Assembly (NCBI RefSeq): GCF_007858185.1
Contig: NZ_VFES01000001.1
Location: 558,001 to 622,000, forward strand
DNA length: 64,000 nt
Origin: Pseudomonas grimontii
GTDB lineage: Bacteria > Pseudomonadota > Gammaproteobacteria > Pseudomonadales > Pseudomonadaceae
Reading direction: 5' to 3'
Below the pieces are notes generated by a model that saw only the letters and a program-made list of their open reading frames with translations, did no database searches and was not told the origin of the DNA. Within the stretch, counting starts at the first letter, position 1; each line of letters begins with the position of its first letter. The translations under genes were made by a program, and so were the position numbers. Shown here one piece after another: positions 45,915 to 55,477 of the stretch.

Positions 45915-46622
45915 ATGAATACCCGTGGATTGCTCGATCAGTTGCTCAAGTCCGGCCAGGACATGTTGCAGAACAAGACCGGCGGCCAGCGCAAGCAGGA
46001 TGATAAAGGCGCCCTCGGTGGGCTGCTCGGCGGTGGCGGGCTGGGCAGCCTGCTTGGTGGCGCGGGCGGCGGAGCGCTGGCGGCGGGTGCCATGGGCCTG
46101 TTGCTGGGCAACAAGAAGGCGCGCAACTTTGGCGGCAAGGCCCTGACCTACGGCGGGCTGGCCGCGTTGGGCGTGATTGCCTACAAAGCCTATGGCAATT
46201 GGCAGGCCAGCCAGGCCAACTCACCTCAGGGCGAGCCGCAAACCATCGACCGCCTGCCGCCGGCCCAGGTCGAGCAGCACAGCCAGGGGATTCTCAAGGC
46301 TCTGGTAGCCGCTGCGAAGGCCGACGGGCATGTGGACGAGCGTGAGCGCGCACTGATCGAAGGTGAATTCACCAAGCTGGACAACGACCGCGAGCTGCAA
46401 AGCTGGCTGCACGCCGAGCTCAACAAACCGCTGGACCCGGCCGACGTCGCCCGCGCCGCCGGCACCCCGGAAATGGCCGCCGAGATGTACATCGCCAGCG
46501 TGATGCTGGTGGATGAGGAGAACTTTATGGAGAAGGCGTATCTGGATGAATTGGCGCGCCAACTGAAACTCGAGCCCGGCTTGAAGCTGGAACTGGAAAA
46601 GCAGGTACGGCTTAACCAATAA
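45915..46622 (+). CDS. DUF533 inner-membrane protein, YebE-like
   Basis: A 235-residue protein: N-terminal amphipathic helix, Gly/Ala/Leu-rich membrane segment (about 45-75, GGLGSLLGGAGGGALAAGAMGLLLG), a second short hydrophobic segment (LAALGVIAYKAYG) and a C-terminal TerB-like helical domain (KALVAAAKADGHVDERERALIEGEF). YebE is an envelope-stress-induced protein in enterics; function unknown. ATG 45915 follows CTGGAGG. Confidence 0.85.
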   Translation: MNTRGLLDQLLKSGQDMLQNKTGGQRKQDDKGALGGLLGGGGLGSLLGGAGGGALAAGAMGLLLGNKKARNFGGKALTYGGLAALGVIAYKAYGNWQASQANSPQGEPQTIDRLPPAQVEQHSQGILKALVAAAKADGHVDERERALIEGEFTKLDNDRELQSWLHAELNKPLDPADVARAAGTPEMAAEMYIASVMLVDEENFMEKAYLDELARQLKLEPGLKLELEKQVRLNQ

Positions 46623-46646
46623 CCACCGAGGAGACGCAAAACCAAA

Positions 46647-46735
46647 ATGTGGGAGGGGGCCGGCCCCGATAGCGTTAGTCCAGTTGAAATATCTGCAACT
46701 GGCCCATCGCTATCGGGAGCAAGCCCCCTCCCACG
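46647..46735. repeat. REP pair (REPIN)
   Basis: GTGGGAGGGGGC...GCCCCGAT and GGGAGCAAGCCCCCTCCCAC in inverted orientation before wspA. Confidence 0.8.
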
Positions 46736-46839
46736 GATGTTTTTGCAATCTGTCTGTGCTACATCGAAACCCATTGATAAATGAGGGCTTCTGCTCAGCT
46801 ATACTCCCCTCCATTTGAATGGCCCTTCGAGGAAGTACT

Positions 46840-48462
46840 GTGAAGAATTGGACCTTGCGCCAGCGAATTTTGGCGAGCTTTGCGGTCATTATCGCGATCA
46901 TGCTGTTGATGGTTGTGGTCTCCTATTCACGGTTGCTGAAAATCGAAACCAGCCAGGAAGCGGTCCGTGACGATGCGGTGCCGGGTGTTTACCTCAGTTC
47001 GATGATTCGCAGCGCGTGGGTCGACAGCTATTTGCAGACCATCGATATCATTGGCCTGCGCGAGGATAAAACCCTCACCGCTGGCGATAAGTCGGACTAC
47101 AAGGCCTTCGAGTCGCGTATCGAACAGCAGATGGCCAATTACGAAAAAACCGTGACTAGCCAGGCCGATCGCATGGAGTTCGATAACTTCAAGGCCGCTC
47201 ACCTCAATTACAACAAGGTCCTGGTCCAGGTGATTGACCGCATCGAAGCCAATGACCTGCCGGCCGCGCACGAACTGCTGGATGAGCAGTTGACGCCGAT
47301 CTGGATCGAAGGGCGCATGAAGCTCAATGACATCATCACTGAAAACAAGGGTGTGTCTGACAGGGCAACGGCCGCGATAGACGACGCCGTTGCCTCGGCC
47401 AAGGTCAGCATGTTCCTGTCGCTGGCCGTGGCGATCCTTGCCGCCGGCCTGTGTGGCCTGCTGCTGATGCGCGCGATCATGGCGCCGATGCAACGTATCG
47501 TCGAGATCCTCGAAACCATGCGCGCCGGTGACCTGAGCAAGCGCCTGAACCTGGAGCGCAAGGACGAATTCAACGCGGTGGAAACCGGCTTCAACGACAT
47601 GATGACCGAACTCACGGCCCTGGTCTCCCAGGCCCAGCGCTCTTCGGTACAGGTCACCACCTCGCTCACCGAGATTGCCGCGACTTCCAAGCAACAACAG
47701 GCCACTGCCACCGAAACTGCCGCGACTACCACCGAGATCGGTGCCACTTCGCGGGAGATCGCCGCCACTTCCAAGGACCTGGTCCGCACCATGACCGAGG
47801 TATCCACCGCCGCCGACCAGGCTTCGGTGGCCGCCGGCTCCGGCCAGCAAGGCCTGGCGCGCATGGAAGAAACCATGCACTCGGTGATGGGCGCCGCCGA
47901 CCTGGTGAACGCCAAATTGGCGATCCTCAATGAGAAGGCCGGCAACATCAACCAAGTGGTGGTGACCATCGTCAAGGTTGCCGACCAGACCAACCTGCTG
48001 TCCCTGAATGCCGCCATCGAAGCCGAAAAGGCCGGTGAGTACGGTCGCGGTTTCGCGGTGGTGGCTACCGAAGTGCGCCGCCTGGCCGACCAGACCGCCG
48101 TGGCCACCTACGACATCGAGCAAATGGTGCGTGAGATCCAGTCAGCGGTTTCCGCAGGCGTGATGGGCATGGACAAGTTCTCCGAGGAAGTGCGCCGAGG
48201 CATGTTCGAAGTGCAGCAAGTGGGCGAGCAGCTGTCGCAGATCATCCATCAGGTACAGGCCCTGGCGCCGCGGGTGTTGATGGTCAACGAAGGCATGCAG
48301 GCCCAGGCCACCGGTGCCGAGCAGATCAATCACGCCCTGGTGCAACTGGGCGATGCCAGCAGTCAGACGGTGGAGTCCCTGCGCCAGGCCAGCTTTGCCA
48401 TCGATGAACTGAGCCAGGTTGCGGTGGGTCTGCGCAGCGGCGTGTCGCGTTTCAAAGTCTGA
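46840..48462 (+). CDS. wspA: Surface-sensing methyl-accepting chemoreceptor WspA
   Basis: Input receptor of the Wsp system. The 540 residues have TM1 at about 9-30 ([21 protein letters not shown]), a four-helix-bundle periplasmic domain (about 31-185), TM2 near 190-212 ([19 protein letters not shown]), a HAMP domain, and a cytoplasmic signalling hairpin tip with [43 protein letters not shown] 46840 is preferred over the ATG at 46819 because a GAGGAAG RBS lies 5-11 bp before it and it gives the family start KNWTLRQRI. Confidence 0.95.
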   Translation: MKNWTLRQRILASFAVIIAIMLLMVVVSYSRLLKIETSQEAVRDDAVPGVYLSSMIRSAWVDSYLQTIDIIGLREDKTLTAGDKSDYKAFESRIEQQMANYEKTVTSQADRMEFDNFKAAHLNYNKVLVQVIDRIEANDLPAAHELLDEQLTPIWIEGRMKLNDIITENKGVSDRATAAIDDAVASAKVSMFLSLAVAILAAGLCGLLLMRAIMAPMQRIVEILETMRAGDLSKRLNLERKDEFNAVETGFNDMMTELTALVSQAQRSSVQVTTSLTEIAATSKQQQATATETAATTTEIGATSREIAATSKDLVRTMTEVSTAADQASVAAGSGQQGLARMEETMHSVMGAADLVNAKLAILNEKAGNINQVVVTIVKVADQTNLLSLNAAIEAEKAGEYGRGFAVVATEVRRLADQTAVATYDIEQMVREIQSAVSAGVMGMDKFSEEVRRGMFEVQQVGEQLSQIIHQVQALAPRVLMVNEGMQAQATGAEQINHALVQLGDASSQTVESLRQASFAIDELSQVAVGLRSGVSRFKV

Positions 48463-48974
48463 TGAGCGACCTTGCGGCTAAACGCGGCGCCGTTCCGGCA
48501 GCGAAAAAAGCGTTGTTCCTGGTGTTTCACATCGGCAGCGAACGTTTTGCGCTCAAGGCCACGGAGGTGGCCGAGGTGCTGCCACGCCTGCCGCTCAAGC
48601 CCATTGCCCATGCGCCCGTGTGGGTGGCGGGAATCTTTGCCCATCGCGGGGCGCTGGTGCCGGTCATCGACCTGAGCGAGTTGACCTTCGGTACAGCCGC
48701 CCGGGCGCGTACCAGTACGCGTCTGGTGCTGGTCAATTACCAGCCGCATGCCTGGGTCGAATCGCGCTGGCTCGGGCTGATCCTTGAGCAGGCCACTGAC
48801 ACCCTGCGTTGCGACCCGGCCGAATTCCAGCCTTACGGCCTGGATAACCGCCAGGCGCCGTACCTGGGGCCGGTGCGCGAGGATGCCCTGGGCCTGATGC
48901 AATGGATTGGCGTGAATGACGTGCTCACCGATGACGTGCGCGCCCTGTTGTTTTCTGCCGAGCTGAGCCTATGA
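48462..48974 (+). CDS. wspB: CheW-like coupling protein WspB
   Basis: A 170-residue CheW domain protein (FLVFHIGSERFALKATEVAEVLPRLPLKP; GIFAHRGALVPVIDLSEL) that links WspA to the kinase WspE. Start overlaps the wspA stop (TGATG). Confidence 0.94.
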   Translation: MSDLAAKRGAVPAAKKALFLVFHIGSERFALKATEVAEVLPRLPLKPIAHAPVWVAGIFAHRGALVPVIDLSELTFGTAARARTSTRLVLVNYQPHAWVESRWLGLILEQATDTLRCDPAEFQPYGLDNRQAPYLGPVREDALGLMQWIGVNDVLTDDVRALLFSAELSL

Positions 48975-50224
48975 GCAACGACTCGCGTTTCTTTGCCTTC
49001 TTGAAAGAACGTATCGGCCTCGACGTCGCGTCGGTCGGCGAGGCCATCATCGAGCGCGCCGTGCGCCAGCGCAGCCAGGCCGTGCAGGCGCAAACGCCGT
49101 GTGAATACTGGCAGCACCTGCAAAGCTCCGAGGACGAGCAACAAGCGCTGATCGAAGCGGTGATCGTCCCCGAGACCTGGTTTTTTCGTTACCCCGAATC
49201 CTTTGCGACCCTGGCCCGACTGGCGCTTGCACGCCTGGCGGAGATCAAGCAGATGCGCGCGCTGCGCATCCTCAGCCTGCCGTGTTCCACCGGCGAAGAA
49301 CCCTATTCCATTGCCATGGCCTTGCTTGACGCCGGGTTGGCGCCGCACCAGTTCAAGGTGTTGGGCCTGGACGTCAGCCCGCTGTCGGTGGAGCGCGCCC
49401 GGCGCGGGGTGTATGGCAAGAACTCCTTTCGCAGCAGCGATATTGCCTTTCGCGACCGCCACTTCACTGAACATGGCGACGGGTTCCATATCGCCGACCG
49501 CGTGCGCGAACAGGTGCGTCTGCAAGTGGGCAACCTGCTCGACCCGGCGCTGCTGGCGAACGAGGCGAGCTACGATTTTGTGTTTTGCCGCAACCTGCTG
49601 ATCTACTTTGACCAGCCGACCCAGAAGCAAGTCTTTGATGTACTCAAGGGCCTGACCCATGTGGACGGCGTGCTGTTTATCGGCCCCGCCGAGGGCAGCT
49701 TGCTGGGGCGCCACGGTATGCGCTCGATTGGTGTACCGCAATCATTTGCCTTCAGCCGGCATGCCGAGCCGGTGAAGCCTGAGCCGGTATTCGTGCCCAT
49801 GCCGACGCCACCGCGCAGCGCGGCGCCGATTCCGGTCAAGCCGCGACCGTTCAGCACGGCTAGCACCCAGGTGGTGCCGATCAAGGCGCCGTCCTCCGAT
49901 GCGGGCACCTTGCTCAGCCGCATCGCCACCCTGGCCAACGAAGGCAAAAGTGCCGAGGCCCGTGCCGCTTGCGAGCAGTATTTGAACAATCACCCGCCGG
50001 CCGCCCAGGTGTTCTACTGGCTGGGTCTGCTCAGCGACGTGGCCGGCAGCGCCCTGGAAGCCCAGGGGTTTTATCGAAAAGCCTTGTACCTGGAACCCCA
50101 GCATCCGCAGGCCTTGATGCACCTGGCCGCCTTGTTCGAGTCCCAGGGCGACAGTGCGGGGGCGCGCCGTTTGCAGGCGCGGGCCGCCCGTAGCGAGCGC
50201 GCAGACAGTGAGTCCAAACGATGA
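48971..50224 (+). CDS. wspC: CheR-type receptor methyltransferase WspC with TPR tail
   Basis: A 417-residue SAM-dependent methyltransferase that methylates WspA and raises signalling. CheR motifs: ILSLPCSTGEEPYSIAMALL (about 98-117), LGLDVSPLSVERARRGVY and DFVFCRNLLIYFD (about 202-214). A proline-rich linker (about 258-300) precedes C-terminal TPR-like helices (about 335-410, VFYWLGLLSDVAGSALEAQGFYRKALYLEP). ATGA overlap with wspB and wspD. Confidence 0.95.
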   Translation: MSNDSRFFAFLKERIGLDVASVGEAIIERAVRQRSQAVQAQTPCEYWQHLQSSEDEQQALIEAVIVPETWFFRYPESFATLARLALARLAEIKQMRALRILSLPCSTGEEPYSIAMALLDAGLAPHQFKVLGLDVSPLSVERARRGVYGKNSFRSSDIAFRDRHFTEHGDGFHIADRVREQVRLQVGNLLDPALLANEASYDFVFCRNLLIYFDQPTQKQVFDVLKGLTHVDGVLFIGPAEGSLLGRHGMRSIGVPQSFAFSRHAEPVKPEPVFVPMPTPPRSAAPIPVKPRPFSTASTQVVPIKAPSSDAGTLLSRIATLANEGKSAEARAACEQYLNNHPPAAQVFYWLGLLSDVAGSALEAQGFYRKALYLEPQHPQALMHLAALFESQGDSAGARRLQARAARSERADSESKR

Positions 50225-50922
50225 GTAACACCGAGGCGCTCAACACCGCAGGCATGGGCCTGACCCTGGCCGACAGCCAAGCCATCGACGACTGCTGGAA
50301 CCGTATCGGTATCCACGGCGACAAGTCGTGCCCGTTGCTGTTAGAGCATATTCACTGCCGCAACTGTGCGGTGTACTCGGCTGCCGCCACGCGTTTGCTG
50401 GACCGCTATGCCTTGCAGCAGGACGACCGCCGTGCGGTGACGGCCGCCGAGGTTGACGAAAAGATCGTCACCCGCTCGCTGTTGATGTTCCGCCTCGGCG
50501 AAGAGTGGCTGGGCATCGCCACCCGCTGCCTGGTGGAGGTGGCCCCGCTGCAACCGATTCACTCGCTGCCGCACCAGCGTTCCCGTGCCTTGCTCGGCGT
50601 GGCCAATGTGCGTGGCGCGCTGGTGGCGTGCCTGTCGCTGGTGGAGTTGCTCGGCCTGGAAACAAACAATCAGGGCGCCAGCGGTGGGCGGATCATGCCG
50701 CGCATGTTGATCATCGCTGCGCAGGATGGCCCGGTGGTGGTGCCGGTGGACGAAGTGGACGGCATCCATGCCATCGATGAGCGCGCCTTGAAGGCGGCGT
50801 CGGCCTCGGGCACCCAGGCCAGCGCGCGCTTCACCCAAGGTGTGTTGCAGTGGAAAGGCCGTAGCCTGCGTTGGCTGGACGAGGCGCAATTGTTATCCGC
50901 CGTGACCCGGAGCCTCACATGA
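50221..50922 (+). CDS. wspD: CheW-like coupling protein WspD
   Basis: A 233-residue second coupling protein: N-terminal Cys-bearing segment (HCRNC near residue 43) followed by a CheW domain (LMFRLGEEWLGIATRCLVEVAPLQPIHSLPH; GVANVRGALVACLSLVELLG). Scaffolds WspE and receptor. Coupled by ATGA overlaps. Confidence 0.93.
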   Translation: MSNTEALNTAGMGLTLADSQAIDDCWNRIGIHGDKSCPLLLEHIHCRNCAVYSAAATRLLDRYALQQDDRRAVTAAEVDEKIVTRSLLMFRLGEEWLGIATRCLVEVAPLQPIHSLPHQRSRALLGVANVRGALVACLSLVELLGLETNNQGASGGRIMPRMLIIAAQDGPVVVPVDEVDGIHAIDERALKAASASGTQASARFTQGVLQWKGRSLRWLDEAQLLSAVTRSLT

Positions 50923-53201
50923 CCCCCGACCAGATGCGCGACGCCTCGCTGCTGGAACTGTTCAGCCTGGAGGCCGATGCGCAGACCCAGGTGCTGAGCG
51001 CGGGCCTGCTGGCCCTGGAACGCAACCCTACGCAGGCCGACCAGTTGGAAGCCTGCATGCGTGCCGCGCACTCGCTTAAGGGCGCGGCGCGAATCGTCGG
51101 GGTGGACGCCGGGGTCAGCGTGGCGCATGTCATGGAGGATTGCCTGGTCAGCGCCCAGGAAGGTCGCCTGTACCTGCAACCCGAACATATCGACGCCTTG
51201 TTGCAAGGCACCGACCTGCTGATGCGTATCGCCACCCCTGGCAACGACGTTGGCCCGGCGGACATCGACGCCTATGTGGCGTTGATGGAGCGCCTGCTGG
51301 ACTCATCGCAGCCCACCGCCAACGTCGCGCCACTGCCTGCCGCACCTGAGCCAGACCCGGCACCGCTCATCGAAGAACTGCCACCGGAACCCGAGCCCGC
51401 ACCGCCCGTCGCCAGCGATCCGCCGCGTCAGGGCAAGCGCATGACCGAAGGGGGCGAGCGCGTATTGCGCGTGACCGCCGAGCGCTTGAACAGCCTGCTG
51501 GACCTGTCGAGCAAGTCCCTGGTGGAAACCCAGCGGCTCAAGCCATACCTGGCCAGCATGCAGCGTCTCAAACGAATTCAAAGCCAGAGCGTACGCGCCC
51601 TGGATACTCTCGATAGCCAGCTCAAGACCCTGGGTTTGAGCCTCGAAGCCGAGGAAGCCCTGGCCGATACCCGGCGCCTGCTGAGCGAAGCCCAGGCGCT
51701 GCTGGCGGAAAAGACTGCCGAGCTGGATGAGTTTGGCTGGCAGGCCGGCCAGCGTGCCCAGGTGCTTTACGACACCGCGCTGGCCTGTCGCATGCGCCCG
51801 TTTGCCGATGTGCTGGCCGGGCAGGTGCGCATGGTGCGCGACCTCGGTCGCAGCCTGGGCAAGCAAGTGCGCCTGGAGATCGAGGGCGAAAAGACCCAGG
51901 TCGATCGCGACGTGCTGGAAAAACTTGAAGCGCCACTCACTCATTTATTGCGCAATGCCGTCGACCACGGCATCGAAATGCCCGACCAACGCCTGCTGGC
52001 AGGCAAACCTGCCGAAGGGTTGATCCGCCTGCGCGCGTCCCATCAGGCCGGTTTGCTGGTACTGGAACTGAGCGACGACGGCAATGGCGTCGACCTGGAG
52101 CGCCTGCGCGGCACCATTGTCGATCGGCATCTTTCGACCCTGGACACGGCCCTGAACCTGAGCGAAGAGGAACTGCTGACGTTCCTGTTCCTGCCGGGTT
52201 TCAGCCTGCGCGACAAGGTCACCGAGGTGTCCGGGCGCGGTGTCGGGCTGGATGCGGTGCAGCATATGGTCCGCCAACTGCGCGGCGCGGTGGTGCTGGA
52301 GCAGACGGCAGGGCAGGGCAGTCGCTTCCATCTGGAAGTGCCGCTGACCCTGTCGGTGGTGCGCAGCCTGGTGGTGGAAGTCGGCGAAGAAGCCTATGCG
52401 TTCCCGCTGGCGCATATCGAGCGCATGTGCGACCTGGCGCCCGACGACATTGTGCAGTTGGAAGGCCGCCAGCATTTCTGGCACGAAGGTCGGCATGTCG
52501 GGCTGGTCGCCGCCAGCCAGTTGTTGCAGCGTCCGCCCGGGCAGAACAATGACGAAACCTTGAAGGTGGTGGTGATCCGCGAGCGCGATGCGGTTTACGG
52601 TATCGCCGTGGAACGCTTTATCGGCGAGCGCACCCTGGTGGTGTTGCCGTTGGACGATCGCCTGGGCAAGGTCCAGGATATTTCCGCCGGGGCCTTGCTG
52701 GACGACGGCTCGGTGGTATTGATCGTCGACGTGGAAGATATGCTGCGCTCGGTGGACAAGCTGCTCAACACCGGGCGCCTGGAACGCATCGCCCGGCGCA
52801 GCCAGCAGGCCACCGAGGCACCGCGCAAACGCGTACTGGTGGTGGACGACTCGCTCACCGTGCGGGAGTTGCAACGCAAATTGCTGCTCAATCGTGGGTA
52901 CGAAGTGGCCGTCGCGGTCGACGGGATGGACGGCTGGAACGCCTTGCGCTCCGAAGACTTCGACCTGCTTATCACTGACATTGATATGCCTCGTATGGAC
53001 GGTATTGAATTGGTCACACTCTTGCGCCGTGACAGTCGCCTGCAATCGTTGCCGGTGATGGTGGTGTCGTACAAAGACCGTGAAGAAGACCGCCGTCGCG
53101 GGCTGGACGCTGGCGCCGATTATTATCTGGCCAAAGCCAGCTTCCACGATGACGCGCTGCTGGATGCCGTGGTGGAGCTGATTGGAGGCGCGCGGGCATG
53201 A
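50919..53201 (+). CDS. wspE: Hybrid CheA-type histidine kinase WspE
   Basis: A 760-residue CheA/response-regulator hybrid that phosphorylates WspR and WspF. Domains in order: Hpt with the phospho-His in RAAHSLKGAARIVG (about 46-59); Pro-rich linker; P3/P4 kinase core with NAVDHGIE (about 346-353) and GRGVGLDAV (about 440-448); CheW-like P5 (SVVRSLVVEVGEEAYAFPL); C-terminal receiver (about 635-755) with VLVVDDS and the acceptor Asp in LLITDIDMPRMDG. ATG 50919 gives the ATGA overlap with wspD. Confidence 0.96.
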   Translation: MTPDQMRDASLLELFSLEADAQTQVLSAGLLALERNPTQADQLEACMRAAHSLKGAARIVGVDAGVSVAHVMEDCLVSAQEGRLYLQPEHIDALLQGTDLLMRIATPGNDVGPADIDAYVALMERLLDSSQPTANVAPLPAAPEPDPAPLIEELPPEPEPAPPVASDPPRQGKRMTEGGERVLRVTAERLNSLLDLSSKSLVETQRLKPYLASMQRLKRIQSQSVRALDTLDSQLKTLGLSLEAEEALADTRRLLSEAQALLAEKTAELDEFGWQAGQRAQVLYDTALACRMRPFADVLAGQVRMVRDLGRSLGKQVRLEIEGEKTQVDRDVLEKLEAPLTHLLRNAVDHGIEMPDQRLLAGKPAEGLIRLRASHQAGLLVLELSDDGNGVDLERLRGTIVDRHLSTLDTALNLSEEELLTFLFLPGFSLRDKVTEVSGRGVGLDAVQHMVRQLRGAVVLEQTAGQGSRFHLEVPLTLSVVRSLVVEVGEEAYAFPLAHIERMCDLAPDDIVQLEGRQHFWHEGRHVGLVAASQLLQRPPGQNNDETLKVVVIRERDAVYGIAVERFIGERTLVVLPLDDRLGKVQDISAGALLDDGSVVLIVDVEDMLRSVDKLLNTGRLERIARRSQQATEAPRKRVLVVDDSLTVRELQRKLLLNRGYEVAVAVDGMDGWNALRSEDFDLLITDIDMPRMDGIELVTLLRRDSRLQSLPVMVVSYKDREEDRRRGLDAGADYYLAKASFHDDALLDAVVELIGGARA

Positions 53202-54208
53202 GGATTGCGATCGTCAATGACATGCCCCTGGCCGTGGAGGCCTTGCGCCGCGCGTTGAGCTTCGAGCCCGCGCACCAGGTGGTGTGGGTGGCCAGTAATG
53301 GTCTGGACGCGGTGCAGCACTGCGCCGAACTGACCCCGGACCTGATCCTGATGGACTTGATCATGCCGGTGATGGACGGCGTGGAGGCCACGCGGCAGAT
53401 CATGGCCGAGACGCCGTGCGCGATCCTGCTGGTGACCGTCGACCGCCAGGCCAATATGAGCCGGGTGTTCGAAGCCATGGGCCACGGCGCCCTGGATGTG
53501 GTGGACACGCCGGCGCTCGGCGTGGGCAACCCCAAGGATGCGGCGGCGCCGTTGTTGCGCAAGATCCTCAACATCGGCTGGCTGATCGGCCAGCGCGGCA
53601 GCCGTGTGCGTGCCGAAACCGCGCCTGAGCGCAGCACCGGCAAACGCCAGAGCCTGGTGGCTATCGGTTCTTCGGCGGGCGGCCCGGCTGCCCTGGAAAT
53701 TCTGCTCAAGGGTTTGCCCCGGGACTTTGCCGCGGCCATTGTGCTGGTGCAGCATGTGGACCAGGTATTCGCCGCCGGCATGGCCGAGTGGCTGAGCAGT
53801 GCCTCCGGCCTGCCGGTGCGCCTGGCCCGCGAAGGCGAGCCGCCGCAAAGCGGGGTGGTCCTGCTGGCCGGCACCAATCACCACATTCGTTTATTGAAGA
53901 ATGGCACGCTAGCCTATACCGCAGAGCCGGTGAACGAGATTTACCGGCCTTCGATCGACGTGTTCTTCGAAAGCGTGGCCAGCCACTGGAATGGCGACGC
54001 CGTCGGCGTACTGCTGACCGGGATGGGCCGTGATGGGGCCCAGGGGCTCAAGTTAATGCGTGAACAAGGTTATTTGACCATCGCCCAGGATCAGCAGAGC
54101 TCGGCGGTGTATGGCATGCCCAAAGCGGCGGCGGCGATTGATGCTGCTGTTGAAATTCGCCCACTGGACAGAATTGCGCCCCGATTGCTGGAGGTCTTTG
54201 CAAAATGA
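53198..54208 (+). CDS. wspF: CheB-type receptor methylesterase WspF
   Basis: A 336-residue negative regulator that demethylates WspA. N-terminal receiver (acceptor Asp in LILMDLIMPVMDG, about 54) and C-terminal methylesterase with the Ser of IGSSAGGPAALEIL (about 157), the His of LVQHVDQVF and the Asp of GMGRDGAQGLK. In P. fluorescens SBW25 loss of wspF activity is a classic route to the wrinkly-spreader phenotype; this copy looks intact. Confidence 0.96.
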   Translation: MRIAIVNDMPLAVEALRRALSFEPAHQVVWVASNGLDAVQHCAELTPDLILMDLIMPVMDGVEATRQIMAETPCAILLVTVDRQANMSRVFEAMGHGALDVVDTPALGVGNPKDAAAPLLRKILNIGWLIGQRGSRVRAETAPERSTGKRQSLVAIGSSAGGPAALEILLKGLPRDFAAAIVLVQHVDQVFAAGMAEWLSSASGLPVRLAREGEPPQSGVVLLAGTNHHIRLLKNGTLAYTAEPVNEIYRPSIDVFFESVASHWNGDAVGVLLTGMGRDGAQGLKLMREQGYLTIAQDQQSSAVYGMPKAAAAIDAAVEIRPLDRIAPRLLEVFAK

Positions 54209-54259
54209 TCATGACCTTCAGCAGTGCTGGCTTGCAGGCAGTAATTCAGGTGACTGCAC

Positions 54260-55261
54260 ATGAATGATTTACAGATCGACGGCTTCAAGACCGACGAAAA
54301 CGCCGCCATGGTGTTGCTGGTCGACGACCAGGCCATGATCGGCGAAGCCGTACGGCGTGGCCTGGCTCATGAAGAAAACATCGACTTCCACTTTTGCGCC
54401 GACCCGCACCAGGCGATTGCCCAGGCCATCCGTATCAAACCGACGGTGATCCTGCAGGATCTGGTGATGCCCGGCCTCGACGGCCTGACCCTGGTGCGCG
54501 AATACCGCAACCACCCGGCCACGCAGAACATCCCGATCATTGTGCTTTCCACCAAGGAGGACCCGCTGATCAAGAGCGCGGCGTTCTCGGCGGGGGCCAA
54601 CGATTACCTGGTCAAGCTGCCGGACAACATCGAACTGGTCGCGCGCATCCGCTATCACTCGCGCTCCTACATGACCCTGTTGCAGCGCGATGCCGCCTAC
54701 CGTGCGCTGCGGGTCAGCCAGCAACAACTGCTGGACACCAACCTGGTGCTGCAACGGCTGATGAACTCCGATGGCCTGACCGGGCTGTCCAACCGCCGCC
54801 ACTTCGACGAATACCTGGAGCTGGAATGGCGCCGCGCCATGCGTGACCAGACCCAACTGTCGCTGCTGATGATCGACGTGGACTTCTTCAAGACCTACAA
54901 CGACAGCTTCGGCCATGTCGAAGGCGACGAAGCCTTGCGCAAAGTTGCCAACAGCATTCGCGAAGCCAGCAGCCGCCCCTCGGACCTGCCGGCGCGCTAC
55001 GGCGGCGAAGAATTCGCCCTGGTGCTGCCGAACACCTCGCCGGGTGGCGCACGGCTGGTGGCGGAAAAGCTGCGCATGGCCGTCGCCGCGCTGAAAATCC
55101 CGCATATTGCCCCGGCGGAAGGCTCCAGCCTGACCATCAGCATCGGCCTGTCGACCATGACGCCGGTGCAGGGTACGGATTGCCGCCAGTTGATCATGGC
55201 GGCGGACAAGGGTTTGTATACGGCCAAGCACAACGGCCGCAATCTGGTCGGCATCGAGTGA
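54260..55261 (+). CDS. wspR: Diguanylate cyclase response regulator WspR
   Basis: A 333-residue receiver-GGDEF protein that makes c-di-GMP when phosphorylated by WspE. Receiver with acceptor Asp in [13 protein letters not shown] (about 70); a helical stalk; GGDEF domain with active site [12 protein letters not shown] (GGEEF form, about 248-253) and an inhibitory I-site RxxD (RPSD) five residues upstream. It is separated from wspF by about 50 bp. Confidence 0.97.
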   Translation: MNDLQIDGFKTDENAAMVLLVDDQAMIGEAVRRGLAHEENIDFHFCADPHQAIAQAIRIKPTVILQDLVMPGLDGLTLVREYRNHPATQNIPIIVLSTKEDPLIKSAAFSAGANDYLVKLPDNIELVARIRYHSRSYMTLLQRDAAYRALRVSQQQLLDTNLVLQRLMNSDGLTGLSNRRHFDEYLELEWRRAMRDQTQLSLLMIDVDFFKTYNDSFGHVEGDEALRKVANSIREASSRPSDLPARYGGEEFALVLPNTSPGGARLVAEKLRMAVAALKIPHIAPAEGSSLTISIGLSTMTPVQGTDCRQLIMAADKGLYTAKHNGRNLVGIE

Positions 55262-55284
55262 CCTGAGGCCGCACCCAATTCAAT

Positions 55285-55373
55285 CTGGGAGGGGGCTTGC
55301 CCCCGATAGCGGTGGGTCAGTCACACCATCATTGGCTGACAGGCTGCCATCGGGAGCAAGCCCCCTCCCACAT
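55285..55373. repeat. REP pair (REPIN)
   Basis: GGGAGGGGGCTTGCCCCCGA and GGGAGCAAGCCCCCTCCCAC inverted about 50 bp apart, between wspR and prfB. Confidence 0.85.
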
Positions 55374-55477
55374 TTAACACTGCGTAGTCTGCCTTTTCGC
55401 CAGGCGGGCTGCCGCTCCCCCCCGTTTGCCGTTATACTCGCCGGCTTTCAAAAGTTCGCCAACGAGTGCTGCCCGCC

